The notes under the pieces were generated by a model that had not been told where the DNA came from, made no database searches, and was given only the letters and a program-made list of their open reading frames with translations. Positions 12,120-24,233 of a DNA stretch of 64,000 bases are shown here, one piece after another. How positions within the stretch are numbered: position 1 is the stretch's first letter; each line of letters opens with the position of its first letter. The stretch covers positions 26,598,177 through 26,662,176 of the forward strand of contig OW028585.1 in the NCBI GenBank assembly GCA_932294295.1, written 5' to 3'. The position numbers were made by a program, and so were the translations under genes. The DNA comes from Alitta virens. Its lineage: Eukaryota > Annelida > Polychaeta > Phyllodocida > Nereididae.

Positions 12120-12277
12120 TCTGGAGAGGAGAGGAGAGGAGAGGAGAGGAGAGGAGAGGAGAGGAGAGGAGAGGAGAGGAGAGGAGAGGAGAGGAGAGGA
12201 GAGGAGAGGAGAGGAGAGGAGAGGAGAGGAGAGGAGAGGAGAGGAGAGGAGAGGAGAGGAGAGGAGAGGAGAGGAGA
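12120..12277 (+). repeat. (GGAGA)n microsatellite, inverted partner of the TCTCC array
   Basis: About 155 bp of almost perfect GAGAG pentamers on the plus strand, i.e. the complement of the array 640 bp upstream. Near-perfect homogeneity suggests recent expansion. Confidence 0.97.
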
Positions 12278-12317
12278 ATCTGATTGTTCTCCTCTCTGAT
12301 GCAAGCAAAAGGCTCCA

Positions 12318-12392
12318 ACCATGGGGTAAATGTGTGTTATCATCTCAGCATTATGTCTGCCTCTGGCAGCTAGCCATATAAACTGACTAATT
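12318..12392 (+). mobile_element. SINE B 3' fragment
   Basis: CCATGGGGTAAATGTGTGTT, then ATCATCTCAGCATTATGTCT and GCCATATAAACTGACTAA match the SINE B 3' half. It begins about 40 bp after the GGAGA array. Confidence 0.65.
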
Positions 12393-13119
12393 TTCCATGC
12401 ATAAATTAAAAAAGCAAATTAGGGATTTAAACCCCCCCCCCCCCTTGGCCTTGTACCTTTTATTTTGAACATTTTGTGGTTCCTGCAATATATTTTAATT
12501 TGGCAATTTTTCTCGATCAACCTCTGTGTAGAAAAAAAATCATATATTAATTTTAAAGGAAGAGATGTCCCAATTTAAAGTTTATTCAGCCATTCGGCTT
12601 GTTGGTAAAATTAAATAATAAGTAATATTTAATATGTTTATTTATAAATCGATCTCAACCATAAGAGATTTCTCTAAGCTTTGGTTAAATCCCTTAGATA
12701 TTACTTTATTAGAATAAAATTGTTATTATAAGTTATTACATTTCATTGATATTAATTACACTGGTAGGATTAATTAAGTATTGACCTTCATTGACTAAAT
12801 TTGATATAGTTGCCTTAATTAAGAAATGATTAATAATCAAAATGTTACGTCTCAATGACACAACGTTTTGATCATTTAATTAGGATAAAGCTTACTGAAT
12901 TATCTTGCAAAATCTAATTTTGTCAAATATACCTTTGGATGTGTCTCGCACATGTGGTGTAAATATACAGCCTGGTGATGAGAGATTAGCATCTCATCAG
13001 TATGTCTGCCTATGCCCTGGTAATTATGATGAATTGAGAAAGATAATAAACAAAGAGGAAATCTTTTTTTAAATCAGGAAAGAAAGAATATATATAAAAT
13101 CCGAAAGAAAGATACAAAG

Positions 13120-13127
13120 ATAGAAGT

Positions 13128-13159
<32 letters not shown>

Positions 13160-13189
13160 ACGAAAGAACGAAAGAAAGAAAGAAAGAAA

Positions 13190-13221
<32 letters not shown>

Positions 13222-13275
13222 CATACAAAGATAGATGACTTTAAAGAAAGCAAGAAGGAAAGAAAGAAAGGAAGA
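13120..13275 (+). repeat. (GAAA)n microsatellite
   Basis: About 110 bp of GAAA with CGAAA interruptions, then imperfect GAAA/GGAA. Phe-Leu-Ser-rich minus frames across it are shadows. Confidence 0.93.
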
Positions 13276-13752
13276 TACTGTAAATAAAGAAAGAAAAAAT
13301 AAATAATTTAAGAAATAAAAATCAAACATGTAAGCAAAAACAACTAATCAAAATTATGTCCCAAAAAAAAAATATAAAAGAAATCAGAAGATCTAAGTTA
13401 CAGATTTGGCAAGGACCCTCAAAAGCAACTAGAAGAAAAAAAAAGGTGAAAAATCGCAGTGAAAAGACGCAGAAGAAAAGCTTTTGACGTTCAGATTGCA
13501 TACAATATTCAAGAAGTCCATAAGCATACTTTGAGGGTGTCCCACAGGTGTCGCTGGAGTGCACACTGCCCACCCTGCTCACTCATGCTTCATTTAGTTG
13601 AGATATTCATGGAGGCAAAGTCCTCTCTCAGATATTCTGTGAAGAAATCTTCTTGGGTAGTGTCAAGTCTCAGTTATATTAAGATATTAATATAACGAAA
13701 TATTATATTTATAAATATTTGGGAACGTTTTTTATTTGTTCGTTTGGATGAT

Positions 13753-13830
13753 TAGCTGCCAGAGGCAGACGTAGTGATGAGATGATAAGGCTTGGAGTCC
13801 ACACCATGTTACACATTTACCAAAAGGATG
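13753..13830 (-). mobile_element. SINE B fragment
   Basis: AGCTGCCAGAGGCAGACGTA, then GTGATGAGATGATAAGGCTT and GGAGTCCACACCATGTTACA match the middle of SINE B. Confidence 0.7.
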
Positions 13831-14985
13831 GGGAATTAGTTCATAGGTCTGTACAATTTATGTAAAACATGGGCTGTCATGAACGAATGACCATTGGTCA
13901 TTTTAAAGATTGTTGCGTTAACTTTAAACTGACCTAATAGCGAGGTGCTGTGGATTAAATATGATTTATTCTTAAGAATATATATTTTGTTCATGTCATT
14001 GAAACTCTCTTAGAAAAAATATTATGTAAGATCATTATTTTTAACAAAAAAAATCGTGGTACGAATTAAATCAAAATCTAAACATTAAAGTTTGACAATA
14101 CTTCTATAAGCTTAGTAAATGAGTTATCAATATTCTATACAGGAATAAAAATAATAAATAAATAAACAGATTAAATATTAAGTTGAACATGCATAAAGAA
14201 ACACTATTTTTCTCACCCTGATATCATGAAATACGTGATTTGTATCATATTACAGAAAATTAATTAATACTTGGAAATGTCTCCTTTAAAACACTCAAAA
14301 ACAATAATCATTTTAAACGTTTTGAAACCTACACATTATTACATTATACTAGGGTGCTAATTATTTTGTCAAAGTGTTTCGTTGGCCCTGCAGTATGGAC
14401 TTAAAAAAAATTATCTTCTAATATAAATCATAATTTCCATCTAGGCCTATCATATTTGTAAACACACTATTAATAACCCACATAATCTAATTTTCTCAAT
14501 AATCCGTTTATTCTAGTATTTGATATTTATTCTTTTGGCCATCCCAGGGTATCTACATAGACACAACAAGCTGCTGGGCCGGAACTGCTTTAGGCTGAAG
14601 TTGTGTATCAATACGCTCGCCTTGTCACTGCCAAATTGATCCGCCAAGCAAATAGGCCCAAACAAGTAGTCCGTTTTAGCGGAGGGATACATAACAGGGC
14701 TGTCCACATGATCAGCCTATCAATTACAGTTGCCAACATGAGATTGCAATTTGTCTAGTGCCCCTCTTGGGAATACTAAAGGGAAATGTATTGACACCAC
14801 ATGCATGGATACAAGATAGTGAAAAGTCAGAGATTGGTCACCACAAAAAAGGGGTGCATGAAATAATAACTTTCAATGTGTAAATAAACATTCCATGATT
14901 ATTTACCTCATATAATAATTTCATCGAAAGAAAGATAGATAGATAGTTAGTTAGATAAGTAGATAGGTACATAGGTAGATAGATA

Positions 14986-16677
14986 CAGTGCCTCAAAAAA
15001 GTGATGGGACAGACATGCATGGGGTTTTCTTTTCTTTTTACTTTCTCTGTAGAAGTGGAGGTTCAAAAATTAAAACTTCATGTTTCAAGGCATTCTGTTG
15101 AATGCTGGGAGAATGTTTGTTGTTTGTGTTATCCTTCCATGCATGATTAAGCACACAGTTACACAAAAAGCGTTGAACTATGTCGCAGAGGACTCAAAAA
15201 AGTCTTGGGACACCTTAAGAATTAAGTCTTAATTGATTGCTAGACACTAATCTGCTATTATGCTTGAGGTCAAACCATTATTTTTAGGTCCAGGCTATCA
15301 CCACAAGTGACACTGAGTGAGGAGAGACGGTTTTTGGCAGTTTAGTATCAATATATTAAAATTATTAGACATCAAGTCATTTCTGAAAGGATGCCAAGAA
15401 AAGAATTGTGTTCAAAAATTCAAAACACAATAGTAAGTATGGAAATGGAAAATGATGTTATTAGCAACATCTTTAAATTGTTGAAAGTTGCTAAAACCAC
15501 TGTGCACAATGCCCTACAGAAGTTCAAGCAAACTGCCAGAACAGCCAACCTTCCGAAAACAGTGGCCAGGGGCAACTTCAGCTACTGATGACCATGCCAT
15601 AAGGCAGATGGTGAAGAAAACCCTCAAACTAACTGCCCCTGAGGTCAACCAAGCATTGAAGGATGCAGGAAAAACCATCAGTGACCAAACCATAAGGAAT
15701 AGGTTACATGATGCAGGGTTCATAGGACGTTGGGCATGCTGCAAAGTCCTGATAAGTGCCAAGAACAGAAGAGGAAGTCTAGAATTTGCAAGGGCACATG
15801 TTAATAACCCACATTTTACTGGGAAAAGGTCCTGTGGACAGCTGAAACTAAAATAAATATGTTTCAGTCTGATGGCAAGTGCACAATGTGGAGAACAAAG
15901 GACAAAGCTGATGATCCAAGGTATACCTCTGCATCTGTGAAGCAAGGAGGAGGTAGTGTGATGGCCTGGGCTTGTATTACTGCCAAAGGACCTGGTTACC
16001 TGGTCTTCATTGATGACATAACTGAAGATGGATCCAGCATAATGGATGGCAACACCTACAGGAAGATATTGAGCAAGTATATTGAGCCAAATTGAAAAAA
16101 TCTTGCTGGCAGGGGCTTAATTGTGCAGTCTGACAAAGACCCGAAACATACTGAAAGGCTACCCAAGAGTTCATTGCCAAGAAAAAGTGGACAGTGCTCA
16201 ACTGGCCAAGTCAATTACCTGATCTGAACCCAATTGAACACATCTTTTATCTCCTGAAGAGGCAAATGCAATCAGAAAATCCAAAAAATAAGGCTGAACT
16301 GAAAAATTTAGTTTTGAAGGCCTGGAAATATATTAAACCATCCATTTTCCAGAAGATCATCCACTCCATGCCACGGTGTCTTGAAGCAGTCATTGCAAAT
16401 GAAGGTTATGCCACAAAATATTGACTGACAGTGATTTTGCATATGATAATCATGGGTGTCCCGACACTTTTTTTAAGTGATAAATCATCTGTTGATTGTT
16501 TGTCACATTGTTGCAGATCTATTGATTACATAATTGTCATTTTTGCTATAAAACTGTGTTCTACTATGTTCAATAAAGTCATCTTATAAGTATTAGTGGT
16601 CTAATGTCATTCTATGAAATGTGGTCAATGATATTAGAGAAAATCTTGGACTGTCCCATCACTTTTTTGAGGCACTG
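14986..16677 (+). mobile_element. Tc1/mariner-type transposon, 1692 bp, IR/DR type
   Basis: Perfect 27 bp terminal inverted repeats begin CAGTGCCTCAAAAAAG and end CTTTTTTGAGGCACTG. TA dinucleotides flank at 14984-14985 and 16678-16679. Inner repeat-like motifs (CTCAAAAAAGTCTTGGGACA near 15190; TGTCCCGACACTTTTTTTAA near 16458) give the IR/DR arrangement known from Tc1-like elements. It sits inside a TAGA microsatellite, which continues on both sides (14935-14985 and 16678-16940). The transposase it carries is broken, so it is non-autonomous now. Confidence 0.95.
15391..16424 (+). pseudogene. Tc1-type transposase, inactivated
   Basis: Segments in three frames match Tc1 transposase in order: helix-turn-helix region from MPRKELCSKIQNTI at 15391; KTLKLTAPEVNQALKDAG; VLWTAETKINMFQSDGK; KQGGGSVMAWACITAKGPGY; IVQSDKDPKHTER; LNWPSQLPDLNPIEH; end at TAA 16424. 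Breaks: frame changes near 15585, 15812 and 16150, and an in-frame TGA at 16093. The first catalytic Asp, normally in W-[ST]-D-E, reads W-T-A-E here. The second Asp (QSDKDPKH) and the Glu (DLNPIEH) remain. The DD34E assignment comes from family knowledge. Confidence 0.93.
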
Positions 16678-16773
16678 TAGATAGATAGATAGATAGATAA
16701 ATAGGTAGATAGATAGATAGGTAGATAGATAGGTAGGTAGGTAGATAGATAGATAGATAGATAGGTAGGTAGG

Positions 16774-16828
<55 letters not shown>

Positions 16829-16893
16829 GTAGGTAGGTAGGTAGATAGGGAGATAGGTAGGTAGATAGATAGGTAGATAGGTAGATAGGTAGT

Positions 16894-16938
<45 letters not shown>

Positions 16939-16940
16939 CT
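16678..16940 (+). repeat. (TAGA/GGTA)n microsatellite, right half of the tract split by Tc1
   Basis: About 260 bp of TAGA with AGGT blocks, continuous in type with the short TAGA tract at 14935-14985 left of the transposon. Confidence 0.95.
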
Positions 16941-16944
16941 TTAC

Positions 16945-18780
16945 TGACAGAGAGAGGTCAATTCTGACCTGTATTAATATCATCAAAGTAAGTTAAAATA
17001 CTACCTAAATTTGTTGCTTCAACCTTCTTTATTTATCAATTTCCAATGCTTCTTCTTATTAATTTAATTTTTTGTTTCTAAATCAAGCTACCTATCTACC
17101 ATATTTGTCTTATATTAGACACGTGTGACTTTCTCATTTTTATCAGGAACTATTTTTTGTCAGTCGTTGTTGAGTTATTACACTATTCACTCAGGTGTTG
17201 TGAGGCTAGGTGTGGCAACTCGTTTAGTGTATCCTTGCGCCCCAGCAACCGGTAAGTAGTGCGCGGACGGTTATTAAATCAAGCCAAAATAGTCCCTCGG
17301 GTGTGGAGAAAACCTTCCCATAAAATGCCAAAAAAATAGTCCCGTAATTTGTTTGGCCAGTGATTAGGCTCTTTGCTTTGAGTACAGGTTAATGTGCAAG
17401 TGAAAATAGTTCCTCTTCTGCTGGCTGGAAAAAAAGGCACTAGTCCTAAAAAGCGGACAAATATTTTTGAGCAGACTCGTGTTATTTTAAATAGAATACT
17501 TGTATTAAGTATCCACAATAGGACACAAATTGACTACCTTATCATCTCATCATTACATCTGTCTCTGGGTAGCTGACGAAGCTTCAAATCAGTAGCATTG
17601 ACACCATACGATGCAAAATCACAATTTAAACATAAATCATGCGCGTAGGTACACTTATATATATATACACGCATGTAGGAAAATAAATTGCATGTTCCCG
17701 GAAAAATCGTTCCTTAAAATTAACATTTTGACAGCTTTCACCATGCCCCCCCCCCCCCTAAAATGAAGCAGCAAATAAGCATATTGTATACTTAATTGCA
17801 ATGGGGTATAAGTGTTCACATTTTGACAAATATTTCATTAAATTCGTGAAATTGAAACTAGCATAGGGCATTTTCATGTGATGAGTCTAGATAGATAGAT
17901 ATATCATACTCATCCAATGTTCTTCCCCAAAAGCATAATCTCTGTTGGGGGGGGGGGGGGGCATAATCCTGGCATCAATATGTTTACCATAGTATTACCT
18001 ATAGTTATCATTTCTACAAGGTCCAGAATAATTTGACCCTGTGACTTAAAAAAATAGGTCAAGGTCACCCACCTTTAGATTCATTCGAGGCCTCCTCTCA
18101 AAGCATAATCCTATGTTTACAAGATTCTAGGAGAAATATATATGTATGGAGATCTAGAGGTGTCGCTTTTGGACGGACAGACAACAAGATGGGTGAATGA
18201 TAGATAGATGGACAGACGCCGCAGGCGATCACAATACCCTCGTCTTGGTTTCTTCATTAAATTTCTTAAAATTCTCCAAATCAATTCAGAGGATCTTTCT
18301 CCATTTCCATGCATCGGGGAATCCATTCATCTTATGAAGGTCATGGAATTTTTTAAGTACCACAAAATCACCCATCTTAATTAGCAAGTAAAATGGAATT
18401 TAAAAAATATTACCAGAAATAAATAATCACTCCATAATTTAGGTTTAACTGATTGGCTGTTACAAATGCCACATTTTTTTCACCCAAAATGATGAATTGG
18501 GACGTCATCTGTAACGAGGTGATTGATTGGCTGCCACGGATGATTGTCTGTATCACGTGGTGTGTGGCATTGTGGGAGTTCCCTTTGTTATCTCTGAAAG
18601 GCAAGAACAATGAGCATCATGTGACGTCATTATCAGTTTGGGCTGATCAGTGCAGTTAGAACAATGCTATTATGTTTAACCAAGAATTGGAACATCTTAC
18701 AACAAATTATAAATTTGATATAAACAACTTCATTGTACACACCTAAGTTATAGAAACTGCCTTATTGTGACATGTATATT
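16945..18780. other. Gene-free stretch
   Basis: C run at 17748-17758 and G run at 17946-17960. 18430-18660 carries CCAAT-type motifs (GATTGGCTG at 18449 and 18523) and CATCATGTGACGTC, but no transcript can be proposed. Confidence 0.45.
17538..17608 (+). mobile_element. SINE B 3' fragment
   Basis: CTTATCATCTCATCATTACA, then GCTGACGAAGCTTCAAATCA and GTAGCATTGACACCAT match the SINE B end. Confidence 0.65.
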
Positions 18781-18872
18781 ATTCATATTTATCAACATTA
18801 CAGTCAATTTCATAGACTTGGATACTATACCCCAGAGGAAGTCATGTGACTGTAAAGTTGATAAATATGAAT
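18781..18872. repeat. 26 bp inverted repeat with 40 nt loop
   Basis: ATTCATATTTATCAACATTA at 18781 and the six following bases pair with 18847-18872 with one mismatch. The loop is 18807-18846. A second short pairing (ACTTGGA in the loop with TCCAAGT outside) is possible. It could be a small foldback element or hairpin RNA. Confidence 0.7.
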
Positions 18873-18929
18873 ATTGTTGCGTTTCCAAGTCTGTCAAATA
18901 AGCTGTAAGACCAAAAGTAATTAAGTGAT

Positions 18930-19157
18930 TAGGCTACGGCCTGTACCTGGCTGTGGTCTAAACATGCTAAAGCCAGCTGCTTCTGTCCACTTCTATAGCT
19001 AATAATTGGCTTATTTCTATCACCAGATAAATATAAACCTTGGTAAATATAAGAAATTAATCTAATATATCATAAATATGTACTTTTAGATGCGTTTTTG
19101 AGTAGCCAGCTATGACAGTTTCAATTCGACGGGCCATTTTAAATGAAACTAATTGTA
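18930..19157 (-). mobile_element. MITE M1, copy 1
   Basis: Reverse orientation copy of M1: GGCTGTGGTCTAAACATGCT, AGCCAGCTGCTTCTGTCCAC, then AATTCGACGGGCCATTTTAA and the terminal ATGAAACTAATTGTA. The left end is degraded. Confidence 0.75.
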
Positions 19158-19507
19158 GGCCTACAGAATGAATGCACACACGGTAATCTTACCCTGAGTC
19201 ATTACACAAGTACCCTGCAAAATTACAACACTCTTTAATTCAGTAGCATTACATTAATCTATAAGAGGGCTCACAAATTACGCCAATCTCATGTTTAACA
19301 AGCACTTAAGGGGAGCTGAACGGGGGAGATTTTATCACTATTTAAGGCAGACTCTCTGTAATCTACAAGGCTTTAATTGCTGTATGCACCTATCCACTTG
19401 TTGAGGGTCCTTGTTGAAAGTGACAATGCTAGTGCAAAAATATGGATGAAAAAAGGCTAAAAAATGCCATCGAGCATTTAAAGAACATTTTGGAAAAAGG
19501 TTATGCC

Positions 19508-19777
19508 AGATAGATAGATTAATAGATAGATAGATAGATGGATAGATGGAAAGATAGAAAGATAGATAGATAGATGGATAGATGGATAGATAGATGGATA
19601 GATAGATAGATAGACAGATAGATAGACAGATAGATAGATAGATAGACAGATAGATAGATAGATAGATAGATGACAGATATATAGATAGATAGAAAGATAG
19701 ATAGATCTATAGATAGATAGAAAGATAGATAAATAGATATATAGATGGATGGACAGATAGATAGACATATGGATAGA

Positions 19778-19809
<32 letters not shown>

Positions 19810-19848
19810 TAGACAGATAGACAGATAAATAGATAGATAGTTAGATAC
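19508..19848 (-). repeat. (TAGA)n microsatellite
   Basis: About 340 bp of TAGA with TGGA, CAGA and AAGA variants. It abuts a SINE B copy on its right. Confidence 0.95.
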
Positions 19849-19851
19849 CAG

Positions 19852-20064
19852 CTGGATGTCTAGAGCGTAAGGCATTAAATTGGCAGTCCCTTGAACCCGG
19901 CGTCTATGCTGAGGCAAATAAGTCCCCACCGTGGCCACGGGGTAATATGTGTAATACGGTGTGGACTTCAAGCCTTATCATCTCATCATTACATTTGCAT
20001 CTGAAAGCTGGTCATACAAGCCAACTAAACCTCAGACTTAGAACCATAGAGACATTGAAATCCA
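19852..20064 (+). mobile_element. SINE B, degraded, with partial head
   Basis: Contains GTCTATGCTGAGGCAAATAA, CCACGGGGTAATATGTGTAA, GACTTCAAGCCTTATCATCT and GACTTAGAACCATAGAGACA in the SINE B order. The tRNA-like head is reduced to a short remnant around GGATGTCTAGAGCG. Confidence 0.7.
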
Positions 20065-20722
20065 TGGACAGCGCATTAATTAATCACACATGTATGAGTG
20101 ACTTATTAATCAATAACCGCTGGCAAAAACATGACAACAATGATAGCATGTATACAGTCAAACCTCGCTATTAGGTCACAGAACTTGATTCAATGGCGAG
20201 GTGTTCCAAATACCGAACCAAAATATAGTCATTTTAAAAAAATATTGAAGTCGGAAATTTGGTGGCCTCAGTTGGAAGTAGGCTAGTAGGAAGGTGGCTT
20301 TAATAGTGATGTGGTCTTATAGAGGGGGCAACTGTATTGTTATATATCAATTCAATTCTACTGTCATACAGACCCAGTGACATTTTCACACAATGCCAGT
20401 ATTCTATAAGCGAGGGAATATGAAAACAAAATTCTATTGTTTTCAACACCTTTTTTGTTTTTGTTGGATCAGAATTCTGGTTGTCCTATTGAATTATAGA
20501 TTTAAAGAAAGAATGAACAATGTGTCATTTCGAATTGGGCAGTATAGTGTGCGAAATATTGTACAGAAAAATCACTCAAAATAGGGACTATGTTTAAAAA
20601 TCTGAATTTCATAGAATTCCATAAATTCTACATGGTATTTGCAGATTTAATAATAGTTATATATTTATATTTATATGAAGTCATACATTAAATACATGTT
20701 TTGGGGGTAAAAGATGAGATGA

Positions 20723-20755
<33 letters not shown>

Positions 20756-21270
20756 CACTGAAGATAATTTACAAAAACCACCTATTATTATAGGGATGGG
20801 AGCTCATTGTTTAGACAATATTAGTAAAATATGAAAATGATGATTTATACCAACCAAAGGCTAGTATCTGCAATCAGGTTGCCTCATTCTATGTTTAACC
20901 AAAAGATCTGAAGAATTTTTCAAAATTGGATTAATACTAAACCCTATTACCCGTTTTCAGAGACCCTTTGAAGCTAACAAAATCCAGTTATAACCCCTCC
21001 CCCAAAGCACCCCCATGTTGACACGTTCTTCTGTTATTTGCAGACCCCCAATAAACTCCATGCTCTACTTATCATGTCAGTTGCCCCCACATTGACCAAA
21101 TATGGGAGAGTGATCAACGTCATAGTAACTGGTATTTTGTGAAATATAGTTTCCCATGTATTGAGGAATTCTGTTTATGGATTTTTTTTTTCATGTTAGT
21201 AATTGCAATGTAGATAATCATTAATGGTACTGCTATTGTTACAATTAGTAATAACTAATATTTGTGTACT
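20065..21270. other. Gene-free stretch
   Basis: 20155-20340 has the motif ACAGTCAAACCTCGCTATTA typical of a dispersed repeat (compare 23318 and 57195). Otherwise unique AT-rich sequence. Confidence 0.45.
20726..20756 (+). repeat. (TTGA)n microsatellite
   Basis: Seven to eight perfect ATTG/TTGA tetramers. Nothing else is recognised nearby. Confidence 0.85.
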
Positions 21271-21273
21271 TTT

Positions 21274-21340
21274 GAAAACACTACTACTAACACTACTACT
21301 ACTACTACTACTACTATTACTACTATTACTACTATTACTA
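21274..21340 (+). repeat. (CTA)n microsatellite
   Basis: ACT/CTA triplets with ATT interruptions. It is a separate tract from the one at 218-352. Confidence 0.9.
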
Positions 21341-21407
21341 AAGAGTAATAATATCATCTCATCTAATATCATCAGTGATTTGATTTCATTCAAGTTCATT
21401 AGTTCTA

Positions 21408-21452
21408 GACTCCTCCTCTTCTTCCTCTTCCTCCTCCTCTTCCTCCTCCTCT

Positions 21453-21483
<31 letters not shown>

Positions 21484-21800
21484 TCTCCTCTTCCTCTGCC
21501 TCCTTTTCTCCTCTCTCCTCTTCCACTTACACTTGCTCTGCCTCCTCTTCCTCTGCCTTGTCCATTGTCCTCTTTTTTCTCTTCTTCCTCCTCTCCTCTT
21601 CCTCCTTCTCTTCCTTCCTTTTCTTCCTCTTCCTCCTCATCCTCTTCTTTTGCCTCCTCTTCCTCTTCTTCCTCTTCCTCCTCTTCCTTCTCTTCCATTC
21701 CTCCTCATCCTCTTCCTCCTCTGGCTCCTCCTTTTCTTCCTCTTCCTCTTCCTCCTCATCCTCCTCCTCTTCTTCCTCTTCCTCTTCTTCCTCCTCCTCA
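21408..21800 (+). repeat. Long CTT/CCT polypyrimidine tract
   Basis: About 390 bp that is more than 95 percent pyrimidine, made of CTC, CTT and CCT triplets without fixed order. Leu/Phe/Ser-rich plus frames and Glu/Gly-rich minus frames across it are compositional artefacts. Confidence 0.93.
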
Positions 21801-23519
21801 ATTAGTGAATGACGTTAATTCTCTTCAATGCCACCTAGTTACTCAATGCAGAATCTGGCTGACATGCTATCCCGCCTAAAACTGCCAGATTCCAGCTACT
21901 ACATAACTTTACCTTTACACAAGTTGTAACACTTCACATGATTAGAATTCAGGTCAAGTTGCAAGTCTGTATTGACCCAATCACCAGCTTTCGTACATAA
22001 CCTGCCTCTATAGAATTCCAGCCAATCAGGGAAGCCGTTACATTGTATGAAAGCAGCCAATCAGATTTCTTGTCACTTGACGGGTCCTCTGGGGCTTTTG
22101 GAGCATTCTTTGACTTGTCCACCGAGTCTGGAACATTCACTGACCCGTCTGAGAATTCTTTACACAGCCCATAGGAAATAGTTTGTTCGTAGGCAAGCAG
22201 TTACTTCACAAGACTTTTTGGAGTTACTCAAGGAGACCGTATAGACCCAAGTCTTCACAAGTATAGTGGGAGAATACTTACTAAATTAAATGTTGCCTTG
22301 GTCAGCAGAATTTCCTGTGTTGGTTAGTTGGTCATTCCTTGGCGGTTTCCACGTGGCATGCAGATTTAACCCGAGGTTGAGCCAACGTCAACCTGATGTT
22401 ATTGATGCGAGGCTGATATCAAACTAATTTGTCAGTTCATCTTGGTTGGACAATTAAAAATAATAGTTAGCTAGATCATTCCAAATAGCATTCCAAATCA
22501 TCGGCCGGCCAATCCAGACTCAATCGGGAGTATTAGGCCTTTAACACAGAGCTACTCGCTGGGGCTTAAGAGCTCACACTAGCGTCATGAGACTCATCAC
22601 TGTGGTTGCCTATTGCCAAGAACCCATTCACGCCTGGGTGGAGTGAAGCAGTGTTTCAAGAAGTTCTGCTCATTTTCCTCCATGCCATGGCTGGGGTTCG
22701 AACTCACGGCTATACGTGCACAATAGTGGATTGTCAAGGAAGGTTCTCAATATTTCCACCAAACATAATACTGCAATTCTATTGGCTGAAAAAGTTCCCG
22801 CCCTTGACTGTGATTGGCTGAAGCGGAGTGCATCCTAGCAGCAGTATTTTTAGTGCATTTTAATGTATATTTAACATCTTATCATTCCGTGGATTTTTGG
22901 TATTTCACTGAGAAAGTTTTATCTCTTGAATAGGTTGGTTATGATCTTCTATGTCTGAAAAGCAAAATGAGTAATGAGAGGAGAAGAAAGACTTATGTCT
23001 TGCTGTATTCAAGGCTGCTCAGTGAAAAGACTCTATTCCTATACTTGGACCACGGCGCCCTAACAAACAAGTATTTAGAGCAGTTTTCCAAAAATAGGCA
23101 GACTGTATAACTCTATTCACAAAGTTGACAAAAATGTAAGACAGGTTTTTTTTTGTAAAGTTCTTTTCTTCTTCAAAAATCTCAAAATCCACAATAATCC
23201 TGTCTGAGAATCCGTTCACTTGGCAGCTAATTACTTCGTTACAGCAAGCGGGGGTGTCTAACTCTTGCCTAAACTTGTCAAGGAAAATAAAATAGAACAA
23301 AAGCAACAAGGAGTTCTACAGTGAAACACCACTTTAAGACTACATCATTATTAAGACCATCCCACAATTAAAACCTCCTCAAAATTTGGATCACAAAACT
23401 TTTGAACCATAGGAAAAGCATTTCATGATTGACAGTAATTCACAATTAAGACTTGCCAATTCTAACCAAAGGTCTTTCCTAAATAAAATCCTTATTATTT
23501 GCTGTATTAATTCATCTAA
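21801..23519. other. Gene-free stretch
   Basis: Two CCAAT motifs (22021 and 22057) and a tRNA/SINE-like GGGTTCGAACTCACG at 22695. No exon chain found. Confidence 0.45.
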
Positions 23520-23790
23520 TTTTTTTTTTTTTTTTCTGTGTGTTTATATCACTTTATTTGTCTTATTTTTCTCTCCTTATCCCACAACACAACCCGTCTG
23601 TCACCGTTTAAACGCCTGGGTGGCCTCTCGATAGCAGTCTTAAGACCTCAGAGAGGCCTCCCACACAAAGAGAAAAACACTTTTTAAATATCTCTTTACA
23701 TGTTTATTTGTCTATGTATGTTTCAATCGTTTGTATATGAAATATGTGTCTCTTGGTGAAAATAAATGTCTCTGTCTGTCTGTCTGTCAA
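23520..23790 (+). mobile_element. Possible retroelement 3' end with (GTCT)n tail
   Basis: Sequence ends TTGGTGAAAATAAATGTCTC followed by GTCT repeats. A similar end (GAATGAAATAAAAGAGATCT then GTCT repeats) occurs at 48867-48897. Shared AATAAA plus tetranucleotide tail suggests LINE or SINE 3' ends, but no coding part is attached. Confidence 0.35.
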
Positions 23791-24052
23791 CTTGAACCGT
23801 CAGCCAATCATGATCATTCATTGGCATGACCATCATTTCACTACGAGGTTATTAAAAAATTATGACATCACAATCAACAATGCACTTTATCATCACCACC
23901 TGTGAAACCATCACAATATTTGTCTGGCCATATTTCTGTCTGTCTGGGTGCTGACAGATTGACACTTATGAAAATCATCACCGCAAGTCATTGGCGTGGG
24001 AGGATGATAAAAGTACTTTTTCATAAACAGCAGTGTCATTTGGTACTGATCA

Positions 24053-24194
24053 ACATGGCCAAATGTGCCAGTTGCGTTTTCCATGAGAAGGATAAATGCA
24101 TGGAAAACGCATGGTTTTTAGCTAATTATAATGAGGCGAAAACCATGCGTTTATCCAAACGCATTGGAAAACGCACATGGCACAATTGGCCATA
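24053..24194. mobile_element. Palindromic element P1, copy 3
   Basis: Left ACATGGCCAAATGTGCCAGT pairs with right CACATGGCACAATTGGCCAT, about 142 bp. Internal GCATGGAAAACGCATGG and its complement are present. Confidence 0.85.
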
Positions 24195-24233
24195 TCGTAG
24201 CTTGTCGGTTGAATGGCTGTGACACAGTACAGC

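Larger units (their letters stand above)
12400..14930. other. Gene-free stretch
   Basis: AT-rich sequence with a C run at 12429-12444, the GAAA tract and one SINE B fragment. No exon or RNA gene recognised. Confidence 0.5.

Noticed and set aside
21224..21805. 193-codon Leu/Phe-rich frame resembling a membrane protein
   Set aside because: It runs through a CTA microsatellite and a CTT/CCT tract; hydrophobicity follows from pyrimidine codons.
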